DNA of 64,000 nucleotides, from contig JACJWF010000007.1 of the NCBI GenBank assembly GCA_020637295.1, forward strand, positions 62,001 through 126,000, read 5' to 3'. Origin of the DNA: Acidimicrobiaceae bacterium (lineage in GTDB: Bacteria; Actinomycetota; Acidimicrobiia; Acidimicrobiales; Ilumatobacteraceae). Under the pieces are notes generated by a model that made no database searches, was not told the DNA's origin, and was given only the letters and a program-made list of their open reading frames with translations. The translations under genes and the position numbers were made by a program. Within the stretch, counting starts at the first letter, position 1, and the number at the start of each line of letters is the position of its first letter. Shown piece by piece: positions 32,923 to 41,711 of the stretch.

Positions 32923-33549
32923 ATGCCGACCGCGCCGCGACCGTTCCTGATCGGGGTGGCCGGTGGCACCTGTTCGGGCAAGACCACCGTCAGCGAACGG
33001 CTCGCCGAACTCACCGGCGACGAGCACCTGGCGCTCATCAAGTTGGACTCGTACTACGTCACACGGGATCACCAGCCGATTGCCGAGCGCGCCCTCGCCA
33101 ACTACGATCATCCCGATGCGTTCGACTGGGAACTGCTGAACGATCATCTCGCCGCGCTGGCTGCCGGGGCGTCGGTGCCGGTGCCGGTGTACGACTACGT
33201 GCACCACACCCGCAGCGGCGACGTGCAGATGGTGCAGCCGGCGAGGATCGTTGTCGTGGAGGGCATCCTCGTGCTCTACGAGCCGCGCCTGCGCGACCGG
33301 TTCGACCTGAAGGTGTACATCGACACCGATGCCGACCTCCGGTTCATCCGCCGGCTGCAACGCGACGTGGTGGAGCGCGGCCGCACCCCGGACAACATCA
33401 TCGAGCAGTACCTCACCACGGTCCGCCCGGCCCACGAGCAGTTCATCGAGCCGAGCAAGCGCCACGCCGACGTCATCTTCCCGCAGGGGGGCCTCAACGA
33501 GCCGGCCCTCGAGGTGCTGCTGGCCCGCGTCCGGGAGTTGGTCGGGTGA
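32923..33549 (+). CDS. udk: Uridine kinase
   Basis: A 208-residue P-loop kinase that phosphorylates uridine and cytidine in pyrimidine salvage. Walker A is GVAGGTCSGKTTVSERLAE (residues about 11-29). LIKLDSYYVTRD supplies the substrate Asp. YDHPDAFDWELLNDHL, VPVYDYVHHTRS and VVVEGILVLYEPRLRDRFDLKVYIDTDAD are all family blocks. Its stop overlaps the GTG of the next gene by 4 bases, so the two are probably translationally coupled. Confidence 0.92.
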   Translation: MPTAPRPFLIGVAGGTCSGKTTVSERLAELTGDEHLALIKLDSYYVTRDHQPIAERALANYDHPDAFDWELLNDHLAALAAGASVPVPVYDYVHHTRSGDVQMVQPARIVVVEGILVLYEPRLRDRFDLKVYIDTDADLRFIRRLQRDVVERGRTPDNIIEQYLTTVRPAHEQFIEPSKRHADVIFPQGGLNEPALEVLLARVRELVG

Positions 33550-34166
33550 CCGGCGCCCGGCGGGCCGGCGTCGACGACCTTGCGACGGTCGTCGACGTGC
33601 TGGTGGCGTCGCACCTCGACTACGTCTGGGAGCGGTGGGCACTCCCCGGCGAGGACCGCCGCAGCCACCTCGAGGCGCTGTTCGCCGCGGACCTGCGGCG
33701 CTTCGGCCTGCCGCTGGGCGAGGTGTGGATGACGGAGGACGGCGCGTCCGCGGCCGTATGGATGCAGCAGGGGGCCTTCACGCTCGCGGCACCTGCGGCG
33801 GCCGACGAGGCGGCGACGGTGGCGCTGGCCGCGTTCGGCGACCGCCTGGCCATCGTCGACGACGTCGATGCCCACGTGCGCCGGGCCCGCCCGCCGGCGG
33901 ACTGGTACCTGGCGACGATGGGCACCCTGCCGGCCGCGCAGCGCCGCGGCCTCGGCACCGCGGTGCTCGCCCCTCGGCTGGGCGCCCTGGACGCCACGGG
34001 CCAGACGGCCACGCTGGAGACCAGCGATGCCGGCAACCTCGGCTTCTACGGGCGTCTCGGGTTCGAGGTGGTGGCCACGCTGGATGCGCTGCCGCACGGG
34101 GCGCCGACCACCTGGGTGATGCGCCGGCGCGGAACGGCACCGCACTCGGCCGCCCACCACGGATAG
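33546..34166 (+). CDS. GNAT-family N-acetyltransferase
   Basis: A 206-residue acetyltransferase starting at a GTG inside the udk stop (GTGA overlap). Motif A is WYLATMGTLPAAQRRGLGTAVLAPRL at about residues 118-143, with the acetyl-CoA loop RRGLGT. Motif B is TLETSDAGNLGFYGRLGFEVV. The N-terminal region, with many acidic and aromatic residues, probably forms the acceptor site. Substrate unknown; coupling to udk does not by itself define it. Confidence 0.85.
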   Translation: MTGARRAGVDDLATVVDVLVASHLDYVWERWALPGEDRRSHLEALFAADLRRFGLPLGEVWMTEDGASAAVWMQQGAFTLAAPAAADEAATVALAAFGDRLAIVDDVDAHVRRARPPADWYLATMGTLPAAQRRGLGTAVLAPRLGALDATGQTATLETSDAGNLGFYGRLGFEVVATLDALPHGAPTTWVMRRRGTAPHSAAHHG

Positions 34167-34182
34167 CGTGGCCCGCCGAGTC

Positions 34183-34258
34183 GCCGGGTTAGCTCAGCTG
34201 GCAGAGCAACCGCCTTGTAAGCGGTAGGTCAAGGGTTCGATCCCCTTACCCGGCTCCA
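34183..34258 (+). tRNA. tRNA-Thr (anticodon TGT)
   Basis: Full cloverleaf. The acceptor is GCCGGGT paired with ACCCGGC, with D arm GCTC/GAGC. The anticodon stem ACCGC/GCGGT carries loop CTTGTAA, giving anticodon TGT. The T arm is AAGGG-TTCGATC-CCCTT. Discriminator T, and CCA is encoded (34256-34258). The next gene's ATG starts at 34260, one base after the CCA. Confidence 0.97.
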
Positions 34259-34259
34259 C

Positions 34260-35438
34260 ATGGCAACGATCCTGATGACGCTGGCGCTGTCGGACACGAG
34301 CGGGGCGTCGCTGGTGGCCCTGCGGTACGCGAGCGCACTGCGCGAGCGTGGTCACGAGGTGGCGCTCGCCTACGGGCCCACCGGCCGGCCCGGTGCACCA
34401 CTGCACGCGCCGATCGTGCCCCGGTTCGAGGAGTTGGGCGCGGTCGCCGAGTACGTGCCGGCACTGGCCCGGCCCATCGGTTCGGCGGCGCCCGCCGCGG
34501 TCGCCGCGCTGGCCCGCCGGGTGGGGGCGGCGGCAATCGTCGGCATCCAGCAGCGCGACCGGGCCGTGGCCCTGCGAGCGGCTCGCCGCGTGGGGGTGCC
34601 CGGGTTGGTCACCTTGCAGAACCGGCACATCTTCTGGGGGGCGCCGCCGGTGCGGTTGGTCAAGCGCCGTTACTACCAGTGGCACCTGCGCCACGCCACG
34701 GCTGCCGTCTGCGTCAGCGACCATGTGGGCCGCGAGGCGGTGCAGCGCTTCGGCCTGCCCCCGGCCAAGGTGCATGTGGTCCGCAACGCTGTGGCGCCCT
34801 TCCCCACGGTGGCGCCGGAGGTGGCCGCGGCGGTTCGCGCCGAGTTCGCCGCAGAGGGTCGGGTGCTGCTGGCCAGCGTGGGGCGGATCGACCGGCAGAA
34901 GGCCCAGGACGTGCTGCTCGCCGCGCTCGCCATGTTGCCGCCGTCGTCGCTCCAGCGGCTGAGGGTGGTGCTGGTGGGCGGCACGACGATGGGGGCGCGG
35001 TCGGGCACCGCAACGGCGTTCCTCGCCGAACTGGAGGCCGGCGCCGAGCGGCTCGGGTTGCAGGACGTGGTGCGGTTCTCGGGTTTCCGCAGCGACGTCG
35101 CCGCAGTGCTGGCCGCCGCGGACGCCTACGTGCAGCCGTCGAGATGGGAGGGCTTCCCGCTGGCGCTGCTGGAGGCGATGACCGCCGGCCTGCCGGTGGT
35201 CGCCACCGAGGGCGCCGGTCGGCCGGACGGGTTCGTGGACGGCACGCACGGCTGGATCGTGCCCAGCGAGGACCCCGGCGCGCTGGCTGCCGCCCTCGAA
35301 CGGATGCTGGCGCTGACCGCGGGGGAGCGGCGGGAGATGGGTGCGGCCGACGCTGCGCTGGTGGCCGCGGCCTACCGGGTGGAGGACATGACCCGCGGCT
35401 TCGTGGACGTCGTGGAGCGGGCGATCAGCGAGGCGTGA
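34260..35438 (+). CDS. GT4-family glycosyltransferase
   Basis: A 392-residue GT-B enzyme. The N-terminal domain begins MATILMTLALSDTSGASLVALRYASALRERGHEV. The C-terminal nucleotide-sugar domain has LLASVGRIDRQKAQDVLLAA, VRFSGFRSDVAAVLAAADAYV and the E-x7-E motif in RWEGFPLALLEAMTAGLPVV. It would add a sugar to a lipid-linked glycan in the cytoplasm. It is the first gene of the polysaccharide cluster and begins one base after tRNA-Thr, with no room for a separate 5' leader. An internal ATG at 34275 is a possible alternative start. Its 3' end overlaps the convergent sulfotransferase by 14 bases. Confidence 0.88.
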   Translation: MATILMTLALSDTSGASLVALRYASALRERGHEVALAYGPTGRPGAPLHAPIVPRFEELGAVAEYVPALARPIGSAAPAAVAALARRVGAAAIVGIQQRDRAVALRAARRVGVPGLVTLQNRHIFWGAPPVRLVKRRYYQWHLRHATAAVCVSDHVGREAVQRFGLPPAKVHVVRNAVAPFPTVAPEVAAAVRAEFAAEGRVLLASVGRIDRQKAQDVLLAALAMLPPSSLQRLRVVLVGGTTMGARSGTATAFLAELEAGAERLGLQDVVRFSGFRSDVAAVLAAADAYVQPSRWEGFPLALLEAMTAGLPVVATEGAGRPDGFVDGTHGWIVPSEDPGALAAALERMLALTAGERREMGAADAALVAAAYRVEDMTRGFVDVVERAISEA

Positions 35439-36327
35439 GCCAGGCTGAGAGGTCGCGCTCGATCAGCGTCTGGAGGCGACCGATGTCGTCGGCGAAGCCG
35501 GCCGTCAGTTCGTTGCGCACGGACGGCTCGATCGGCACCCGCTCCACCGACGCGTCCAGCAAGCGGCTGCGCAGGCCCGAACGCATCGAGCGGGGGATCA
35601 CCTTGCGGACCGTGCTCCGCACCATGTTCGGCCGGGAGACCAACTGCGCGGTGAGGCGCCGCCGCGGTGTGCCCGACGGGTGCGGGCGGGGTACCCGCGC
35701 CGGCCGGAACGAGGGGTCCACGCCGATGAACTCGAACACGTCACGCAGGGTGCCTTGCGGGTCGCGTACGAAGTCGTCGTAGACGATGACCTTCATGTGC
35801 GCGGCAGGGAAGTGGGCCTGGAACCTGGCGATCTGTTCGGCGTAGAGGCCCATGGTGCGGTAATGCCACATGTGGTGCCAGCCGGCGGCGCGCCGCTCGG
35901 GCTCGGCGGCGAGTGCCGCGGGGAAGGGCAGCCGCTCGAAGCCGCGCATTGTCATGAACTGGTGACCGGAGTAGGCGCGGTCCGCCGGCTGGCGCAGCAT
36001 CGCGATCAGCCGGGCGCCGGGCATGGCGGCGGCGACTCGCGCTGCCGTGCGTTCGTAGTACAGCGAACTGACCGAGGCCTCGCCGGCCACCTGGCCGGGC
36101 CGGGCGCCGTCGAACAGTGCCTCGTAGGCGGGCCGCTCGAGGACGGCGCGCCGTGCGATCCGCTGGCCGTCGCCGGGGTCGGTGAATGCCAAGGGGGCCT
36201 CGCCGAGGGCCCAGTAATGGGGCTCCTTCGGGGTGCTCATGAACACCTCGGGGTGCTGCATGAGGTACTCGTAGAGCGCCGTCGTACCCGACTTCGCCGC
36301 GCCGAGGATCAGGAAGTCGGGGAGCAT
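35425..36327 (-). CDS. Sulfotransferase (PAPS-dependent)
   Basis: A 300-residue sulfotransferase. The 5'-phosphosulfate loop is at the N-terminus (DFLILGAAKSGTTALYEYL). The 3'-phosphate region is MLRQPADRAYSGHQ near residue 110. YDDFVRDPQGTLRDVFEFIG is also typical. It would move sulfate from PAPS to a sugar hydroxyl. It shares architecture (WHHMWHYRTMGLYAEQ) with the second sulfotransferase at 38184, so the two are paralogues. ATG 36327 is required because the loop lies at the very start. Lies in the polysaccharide cluster. Confidence 0.9.
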   Translation of the reverse strand: MLPDFLILGAAKSGTTALYEYLMQHPEVFMSTPKEPHYWALGEAPLAFTDPGDGQRIARRAVLERPAYEALFDGARPGQVAGEASVSSLYYERTAARVAAAMPGARLIAMLRQPADRAYSGHQFMTMRGFERLPFPAALAAEPERRAAGWHHMWHYRTMGLYAEQIARFQAHFPAAHMKVIVYDDFVRDPQGTLRDVFEFIGVDPSFRPARVPRPHPSGTPRRRLTAQLVSRPNMVRSTVRKVIPRSMRSGLRSRLLDASVERVPIEPSVRNELTAGFADDIGRLQTLIERDLSAWLTPR

Positions 36328-36349
36328 GCGGCCAGTAGCGTACGGGGTC

Positions 36350-37540
36350 GTGCCGTCGGACCAGGGATTGCGGGTGGTGCAGGTCACCGGCAGATCCGTC
36401 GGGGGGGCGGCCGAGCATGTGCTGCTGCTCACCCGGCTGCTGGGGCAGCAGGGAGTGGAGGTGCAGGTGGCCCTGTTCGGTGCCGGCCCGCTGGACGACG
36501 CGCTGCGCGCCACGGGGCGGCCTGTGCACCAGTTGCTGCCGGGTGCCCGCGGCGGGGCCGCGGCGGCGTGGACCGCCGGGCCGGTGGGGTTGGCCACCGG
36601 GTTCGTGCGGCTGGTGCGGCTGCTGCGCCGCGAGCCGGTGGACATCGTGCACACCCACACCTCGGTCGCCGGGGTGGTGGGGCGGGCGGCCGCGGTGGTG
36701 GCGCGGGTTCCGGTGCGGGTGCACATGATGCACTCGGTGCCCGGCGCCCACCCCGGGCCGCGCTGGCGGCGGGCGGCAGGGCGGTGGGCGGAGCGCCTGC
36801 TGGCCCGTGTCACGACCGCCTACGTCGCCGGGTCGCACGCGGCCGCGGCGATGCTGCGCGACGGCCTGCCGCGGCGGGCACCGGAGGTGGTGACCATCCA
36901 CTACTCGTTCGACCCGGAGGCCATGGCGGGCGGCGTTGCAGCCGCGGCCCTGCGCCGCAGCGCCTGGCACCCCGAGGGCGACGAGGTCGTGGTCGGCATC
37001 GTCGGCCGGCTGGAGCCGCAGAAGGGAGTGCTGGAACTGCTGCCGGCGCTCCCTCCGCTGCTGGGGGCTTCGCCCAGGACGCGGGTGGTGCTGGTGGGTG
37101 ACGGCTCACTGCGGCCGGAGATCGAACGCTCGCTGACCTCCCTGGGGATCGCCCACCGGGTGCTGCTCACCGGCTGGGTGGAGCGCGGCGGCGAGGTGAT
37201 GCCGGCGCTCGACGTGCTGGCCCTGCCGTCGCGCTGGGAGCCGTTCGGCATCGTCAACCTCGAGGCCGCGGCGGCCGGCGTGCCCGTGGTGGCGTACGCC
37301 GTGGACGGCGTGCCGGAGGTGGTGGCGGACGGTGTGACGGGTGTGCTGGTGCCGCCCGGCGACTCGGCCGCGTTCGTGGCGGCGCTGGGGCGGTTGTGCG
37401 CCGACCGCCCACGAAGGGCGGCGCTCGGGGCTGCCGGCCGGGCCCGGCTGGACGCCGAGTTCCTGCCGGCAGCGATGGCCGCGGCCCATCTGGATCTGTA
37501 CCTGCGGCTGAGCGACGCCGACTCGCCGGCTTCGGGCTAG
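36350..37540 (+). CDS. GT4-family glycosyltransferase
   Basis: A 396-residue GT-B enzyme from GTG 36350. LRVVQVTGRSVGGAAEHVLLL is the N-terminal acceptor-domain start. IVHTHTSVAGVVGRAAA, VVGIVGRLEPQKGVLELLPAL and RWEPFGIVNLEAAAAGVPVVAY (with the E-x7-E motif) follow. An ATG at 36326 in the same frame overlaps the start codon of the divergent sulfotransferase within GCATGC, so a downstream start (GTG 36350 or TTG 36368) is more likely. Convergent 4-base overlap with the sugar transferase gene. Confidence 0.87.
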   Translation: MPSDQGLRVVQVTGRSVGGAAEHVLLLTRLLGQQGVEVQVALFGAGPLDDALRATGRPVHQLLPGARGGAAAAWTAGPVGLATGFVRLVRLLRREPVDIVHTHTSVAGVVGRAAAVVARVPVRVHMMHSVPGAHPGPRWRRAAGRWAERLLARVTTAYVAGSHAAAAMLRDGLPRRAPEVVTIHYSFDPEAMAGGVAAAALRRSAWHPEGDEVVVGIVGRLEPQKGVLELLPALPPLLGASPRTRVVLVGDGSLRPEIERSLTSLGIAHRVLLTGWVERGGEVMPALDVLALPSRWEPFGIVNLEAAAAGVPVVAYAVDGVPEVVADGVTGVLVPPGDSAAFVAALGRLCADRPRRAALGAAGRARLDAEFLPAAMAAAHLDLYLRLSDADSPASG

Positions 37541-38187
37541 TGGGTGCCGGGGCGGAGGACGGCCAGCGGGGTCCGCAGCAGGATGGCCATGTCGCCCCAG
37601 AACGACCACTGGGCGAACCAGCGCTCGTCCAGTTCCAGCCGCTCGATCGGCAGCCGCTGCGACCGGCCGTTGATCTGCCACAGCCCGGTCAGCCCGGGAC
37701 GCATGGCGCAGTAGATCTGCTGGTGGTGATCCGGCCGGGTGGCCAACTGGTCGCGCACGACGGGGCGGATCCCCACCAGGCTCATGTGGCCCACCAGCAC
37801 GTTCCAGAGCTGGGGCAGCTCGTCCAGGCTGGTGCGGCGCAGCACCCTGCCGACACGGGTGATCCGCGGGTCGTCCGGGCGGACCTTGAAGTCGGCGGCC
37901 TCGAAGTGCTCGCGGTGGTCGTCGTGCATCAGGTGGTCGTCGGTGCCGGGGTCCAGGGTGCGGAACTTGACCATCGGGAATTCGTGGCCGCCACGGCCCA
38001 CCCGGCGGTGGACGAAGAGCACCGGGCCGGTGCTGGTGAGGCGGATGATGGCCGCGATCACCGCCATCGTGGGCAGGGCGACCACCAGCCCGATCGACGC
38101 GCCGACGATGTCCACCAGCCGCTTGGCCATGGCGGGCAGGCCGTGCGGCGCATGGACGCCGGCGGGTTGAACGGCGGCGGCGGTCAT
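37537..38187 (-). CDS. Undecaprenyl-phosphate sugar-1-phosphate transferase (priming enzyme)
   Basis: A 216-residue bacterial sugar transferase, equal to the C-terminal catalytic half of WbaP. It has one N-terminal membrane hairpin (KRLVDIVGASIGLVVALPTM) and the conserved blocks GPVLFVHRRVGRGGHEFPMVKFRTL, RVGRVLRRTSLDELPQLWNVL, HMSLVGIRPV and MRPGLTGLWQINGRS. It would start polysaccharide synthesis by loading a sugar phosphate onto undecaprenyl phosphate. Start at 38187 gives a 4-base overlap with the upstream sulfotransferase stop. Confidence 0.92.
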   Translation of the reverse strand: MTAAAVQPAGVHAPHGLPAMAKRLVDIVGASIGLVVALPTMAVIAAIIRLTSTGPVLFVHRRVGRGGHEFPMVKFRTLDPGTDDHLMHDDHREHFEAADFKVRPDDPRITRVGRVLRRTSLDELPQLWNVLVGHMSLVGIRPVVRDQLATRPDHHQQIYCAMRPGLTGLWQINGRSQRLPIERLELDERWFAQWSFWGDMAILLRTPLAVLRPGTH

Positions 38188-39110
38188 GCGGAGCGAGCCC
38201 ATGCCGGAGCGCGGTCACCCAGCAGGCCGGCGAGCCGGGCGGTGTCGGCGGCGAAGTACTGGTCGAGTTCCCGGCGCGTGGCTGCGGTGAGGGTGACGTC
38301 GCGCCGGCCTACACGGCGGATGCGGTCCCGGGCGGCGCGGGGGAGCACGGCGCGCACCACGGCGGAGCCGACACGGCTGTGGCGCAGGGTCCGCTCGGCG
38401 AGCACCAGCGGCCGGGCACGGACGGACCCCTCGTTGACCCGCCGGTTGCGCATGGCGAAGCCCTCGGGGTCGATGCCGATGTGAGTGGCGCAGCGGCGCA
38501 ACACGCCGGCGGGATCCTGCTCGAACTCGGCGTGGTCCAGCACCAGCACCCGCGTGGCGCCGAAGGCGTCGGCGAACACCTCCAACTGCTCGGCGTAGTG
38601 GCCCATCCGCCGGTAGTGCCAGATGTGGTGCCAGCCGGCCTCGATGCGCTCCGCCTCGGCGGCCAGGGCCGCTTCGAACGAGAGGGTCTCCCACCCTTTG
38701 CCGGTCTGGTAGCTGTGGGCCGACAGGGCCCGCTGCGCCGGGCGGCGGAGGATGGCGATCAGCGCGGCATCAGGGCAGTGGCGGGCGATCGCCGCCACCG
38801 CGTCGGGGGCGTAGTAGAGGGAGGAGACGGAGCCGTCGATCCCGCCGGGCGCGGGGTACATGGCACCCCAGGCGTCCGCTCGGAGGACGGCCTTGGCGTT
38901 GATCGTGACGTCGTCGCCTGGGCCGGTGAACGCCAGCGGCGCGCCATGCCCGAGGGCGAGGAAGTGCGGCTCTTTCGGCGCGCCGGCATACAGATCGGTG
39001 TGGGTGGCGAGTTCGGTGACCAGCGCCGTGGTGCCGGAGCGCGCTGCGCCGATGACCAGGACCGAGGGGCGCCCAGCGCTGCGTGGCGATGCAGGTTCGG
39101 GGGGCTCCAT
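38184..39110 (-). CDS. Sulfotransferase (PAPS-dependent), second copy
   Basis: A 308-residue sulfotransferase. PSVLVIGAARSGTTALVTEL is the 5'-phosphosulfate loop. LRRPAQRALSAHSYQ is the 3'-phosphate region. WHHIWHYRRMGHYAEQ matches the 35425 paralogue. It is the first gene of a two-gene leftward unit with the priming sugar transferase. The ATG at 39110 is only 9 bases from the divergent flippase start. It probably sulfates a sugar of the polysaccharide made by this cluster; the acceptor is unknown. Confidence 0.9.
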   Translation of the reverse strand: MEPPEPASPRSAGRPSVLVIGAARSGTTALVTELATHTDLYAGAPKEPHFLALGHGAPLAFTGPGDDVTINAKAVLRADAWGAMYPAPGGIDGSVSSLYYAPDAVAAIARHCPDAALIAILRRPAQRALSAHSYQTGKGWETLSFEAALAAEAERIEAGWHHIWHYRRMGHYAEQLEVFADAFGATRVLVLDHAEFEQDPAGVLRRCATHIGIDPEGFAMRNRRVNEGSVRARPLVLAERTLRHSRVGSAVVRAVLPRAARDRIRRVGRRDVTLTAATRRELDQYFAADTARLAGLLGDRAPAWARSA

Positions 39111-39119
39111 CGGTGAAGA

Positions 39120-40436
39120 ATGTACGGCATCATGCCCACAGATCCTGACTCGACCGTGCGTTCGGATCTGGCGTGGAGCGGGCTCGGCTCGGTGCTCACG
39201 CTGGTGGCCACGGTGGGCATGACGATGGTGCTCACCAGGGGTCACTCGCCGGCGGTGGTGGCGGCGGTGTCCTCGGCTGCCGGACTGGTGATGATCCTCG
39301 CGCCGCTGGTCACGCTGGGGTTGCCCGCTGCGGTGGTGCCGCTGGTGGCCCGGTCACCGGCGGATCGGCGCGGGCCGATGGCGCGACGGGTGCTGCGGCT
39401 CACCGTGGCCTTGGCCGGCGGCGCCGGCGTGGTGGCCGCAGGGGTGGTGCTGGTGGCCGTGGACGGCGGCCGCCGGGGGGTGTTCCTGGCGATGCTGTGC
39501 AGCCTGCCTGCGGTGGCGCTGGCGGCCGTCACGGAGGGCGCGGCGCGGTCGGTCGGCCGCTTCGGCGTGGCGTTCTGGTTGCTGGACTGGTCCCGCCGAC
39601 TGCTGCTCATCGGCGCGCTGGCCGCGTCGGCCGTGGCGACGGTGTCGGTCGCCGGATGGTTGGCGGTGGCCGTGGCCGCCCACACGGTGCTGGTGGCCGC
39701 GCTGGTCATCCTGCTGACCCGCCGCGTGCTGCGGTCTGCCGAGGTGCATCACACCGTGCCCTCCCGTGAGGTGCTCCGCGTCTCGGCCCACTTCGTGCCG
39801 ATGGCGATGTTCGGGCAGATCGTTCCCCAGGCCGGGGTGCTGATCGTCGACGCGATGGCCGGCGACGTGGAGGTGGGCAAGGTGGCAGTGGGCATCCGCG
39901 CCTACGCCGCGGTGTCCGTCCTCTTCGTGGTGGCCACCAGGGTGGTGGCGCCCAGGGTTGCCGGCGCCGGCAGCATGGCGTCGCTGGGTCCCTGGCTGCG
40001 ACGGATGTCCGCCCGGCTGACCCTGGTGTCGGCGGTGCTCACGGGGGTGATCGTGGCCGGCGGGCCGTGGTTGACCGGTGGGTTGTTCGGCGGCCAGTAC
40101 CGCGGCGCGTGGCTACCCGCCGCCCTGTTCGCCCTCAGCGTCGTGGTGCAGGCCGGCACCGGGTTCGGGGGCATGGTCCTGGCGCAGCGCGGCGGTCAAC
40201 GCCTGATGGCCGGGGTGTCGCTGCTGAGCGTGGCGGCCTTCGTGCTCGCCGCCGTCCCCGCGGCCCGGGCGGGCGGGGCCACGGGTGTGGCCATCGTCGG
40301 CGTGGTGGTGATGCTGGTTCGCGGCGTGGTCACCACGGTGGTGGCCCAGCGTCGCGAGCGCGTGCTCCTCTGGCCGGGCCTGCCGTGGCGGGCGCCTGCT
40401 GAGCAGGTGGATGGCCACCACCAGCAGCAGGGGTGA
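39120..40436 (+). CDS. Wzx-like polysaccharide flippase
   Basis: A 438-residue polytopic protein of the MOP/PST type. It has about 12 hydrophobic helices, with an N-terminal SDLAWSGLGSVLTLVATVGMT and a mid-protein HFVPMAMFGQIVPQAGVLIV typical of flippases. It would move undecaprenyl-linked repeat units across the membrane. ATG 39120 and ATG 39132 are both possible. The last 324 bases overlap the convergent polymerase frame on the other strand. Confidence 0.8.
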   Translation: MYGIMPTDPDSTVRSDLAWSGLGSVLTLVATVGMTMVLTRGHSPAVVAAVSSAAGLVMILAPLVTLGLPAAVVPLVARSPADRRGPMARRVLRLTVALAGGAGVVAAGVVLVAVDGGRRGVFLAMLCSLPAVALAAVTEGAARSVGRFGVAFWLLDWSRRLLLIGALAASAVATVSVAGWLAVAVAAHTVLVAALVILLTRRVLRSAEVHHTVPSREVLRVSAHFVPMAMFGQIVPQAGVLIVDAMAGDVEVGKVAVGIRAYAAVSVLFVVATRVVAPRVAGAGSMASLGPWLRRMSARLTLVSAVLTGVIVAGGPWLTGGLFGGQYRGAWLPAALFALSVVVQAGTGFGGMVLAQRGGQRLMAGVSLLSVAAFVLAAVPAARAGGATGVAIVGVVVMLVRGVVTTVVAQRRERVLLWPGLPWRAPAEQVDGHHQQQG

Positions 40437-41711
40437 CAGCACGGCGGGGGCGCGGTCCAGGGAGTCGGCGCGCACGCCGGTGCTCATCAGGGAGAACGTC
40501 AGCACGGTGGCCACGCCGCTGGCGAACGCGATGCTGCTGCGCCCGGCGCGCCGGCGCCACCACTCCAGCAGCGAGATCAGCATCCCGCTGAGGATCCCGC
40601 CGAACACCACCCCGGTGTACCCGAACGCAGCGAACCAGTCGCCCGCCGCGGTGGCCGGGGTGCCGTTGTTCCGCGACGGGTCGCTGACCCGGGCGACGAG
40701 CACGTTGAAGTTGGTGGCCTCGCCACCCCGGCCGACCGTCGCCCCTTCCGGCGCGCCTGGGGCGAAGTAGCGCAAGCCCACGTAGTCCGCCTGCTCTGGC
40801 CAGTGGGAACGCACCACCATGAGCGCGTCGAACATCGTCGCGTTGACGGACACCGAGGCGCGGCGGGTGAGCGACATGCTGTCCAGCCGGTCCAGCGAGC
40901 CGAGCGTCCGGTCGTCGCGCACCAGTCGCAGCCCGAACGCGACGGCGAGCACCACCACGATCACGCCGAGCAGGCGCCGGACCGTGCGCGGCGACAGCCG
41001 GCGAGGGGCGCGCAGCCACAGCCAGGTGGCGGTGACCGTGATGAGTGGGAAGATCATCGCGTCGCGGGCGCCCCACGCGTAGCTGGCGATGGCGGCGCCA
41101 GTGGCCACGGTGGCCGCGCCGAGCCCCCGGCCCGGCCGGCGGTGGACGGCATCCACCGTGGCCACGGCAGCGCCGAGCACGGCGGCCCAGAGGGCGCAGA
41201 ACCGCACGATCGACGGCACCTGCACCTTGGCCAGCTTCACCGCGCCGGCCAACTGGAAGTAGCCGCCGTGGCGGGCGATCAGCACGGCTGTGCCGGCGAT
41301 GGCGACCCCCGCGAGGGGCAGGATCGCCCGGCGGGTGGCACGGTCGGAGACGGCGAGGAGGGTGGTGGATGCCGGCCGGCCCGCGCCGGCTGCCTGGCCG
41401 GCGGCCGGGCGGGGCGTGGTGCCGGCGGGGCGGCGGCCGGCCACCAGGGTGGCGCCGACGGTGAGCGCGACGATCCACACGGCGGCGATCAGCAGCGCGC
41501 CCTCGATCAGGCGGTCGGTGCTCTGCGTCGCGTTGGGGTCCGGCAGGTTCGGCGTGTCCAGCCCGGTGAGCAGCAGCAGCGGCCGGACCACCAGTTGCAG
41601 GCCGAGGTAGGCGGCCACCAGCGTCACCGGCCCGCCCCAGCCGCGGCCGGCGGACTGCACCAGCACCACCAGTGAGGCGACGCACACTGCCAGGAGCACC
41701 CAACTCGTCAC
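40113..41711 (-). CDS. Wzy-like O-antigen/polysaccharide polymerase
   Basis: A 532-residue polytopic protein with about 10-12 helices and a large loop containing a DALMVVRSHWPEQADYVG block. FAAFGYTGVVFGGILSGMLI follows, a pattern of oligosaccharide repeat-unit polymerases. GTG 41711 gives a 4-base overlap with the DUF4012 stop; ATG 41720 is the alternative. The membrane part ends near 40400. The frame stays open for about 100 more residues, His-, Gly- and Arg-rich, antisense to the flippase gene. That tail is either an unusual extension or reflects a lost stop or a sequence error. Confidence 0.78.
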   Translation of the reverse strand: MTSWVLLAVCVASLVVLVQSAGRGWGGPVTLVAAYLGLQLVVRPLLLLTGLDTPNLPDPNATQSTDRLIEGALLIAAVWIVALTVGATLVAGRRPAGTTPRPAAGQAAGAGRPASTTLLAVSDRATRRAILPLAGVAIAGTAVLIARHGGYFQLAGAVKLAKVQVPSIVRFCALWAAVLGAAVATVDAVHRRPGRGLGAATVATGAAIASYAWGARDAMIFPLITVTATWLWLRAPRRLSPRTVRRLLGVIVVVLAVAFGLRLVRDDRTLGSLDRLDSMSLTRRASVSVNATMFDALMVVRSHWPEQADYVGLRYFAPGAPEGATVGRGGEATNFNVLVARVSDPSRNNGTPATAAGDWFAAFGYTGVVFGGILSGMLISLLEWWRRRAGRSSIAFASGVATVLTFSLMSTGVRADSLDRAPAVLSPLLLVVAIHLLSRRPPRQARPEEHALATLGHHRGDHAANQHHHHADDGHTRGPARPGRGDGGEHEGRHAQQRHPGHQALTAALRQDHAPEPGAGLHHDAEGEQGGG

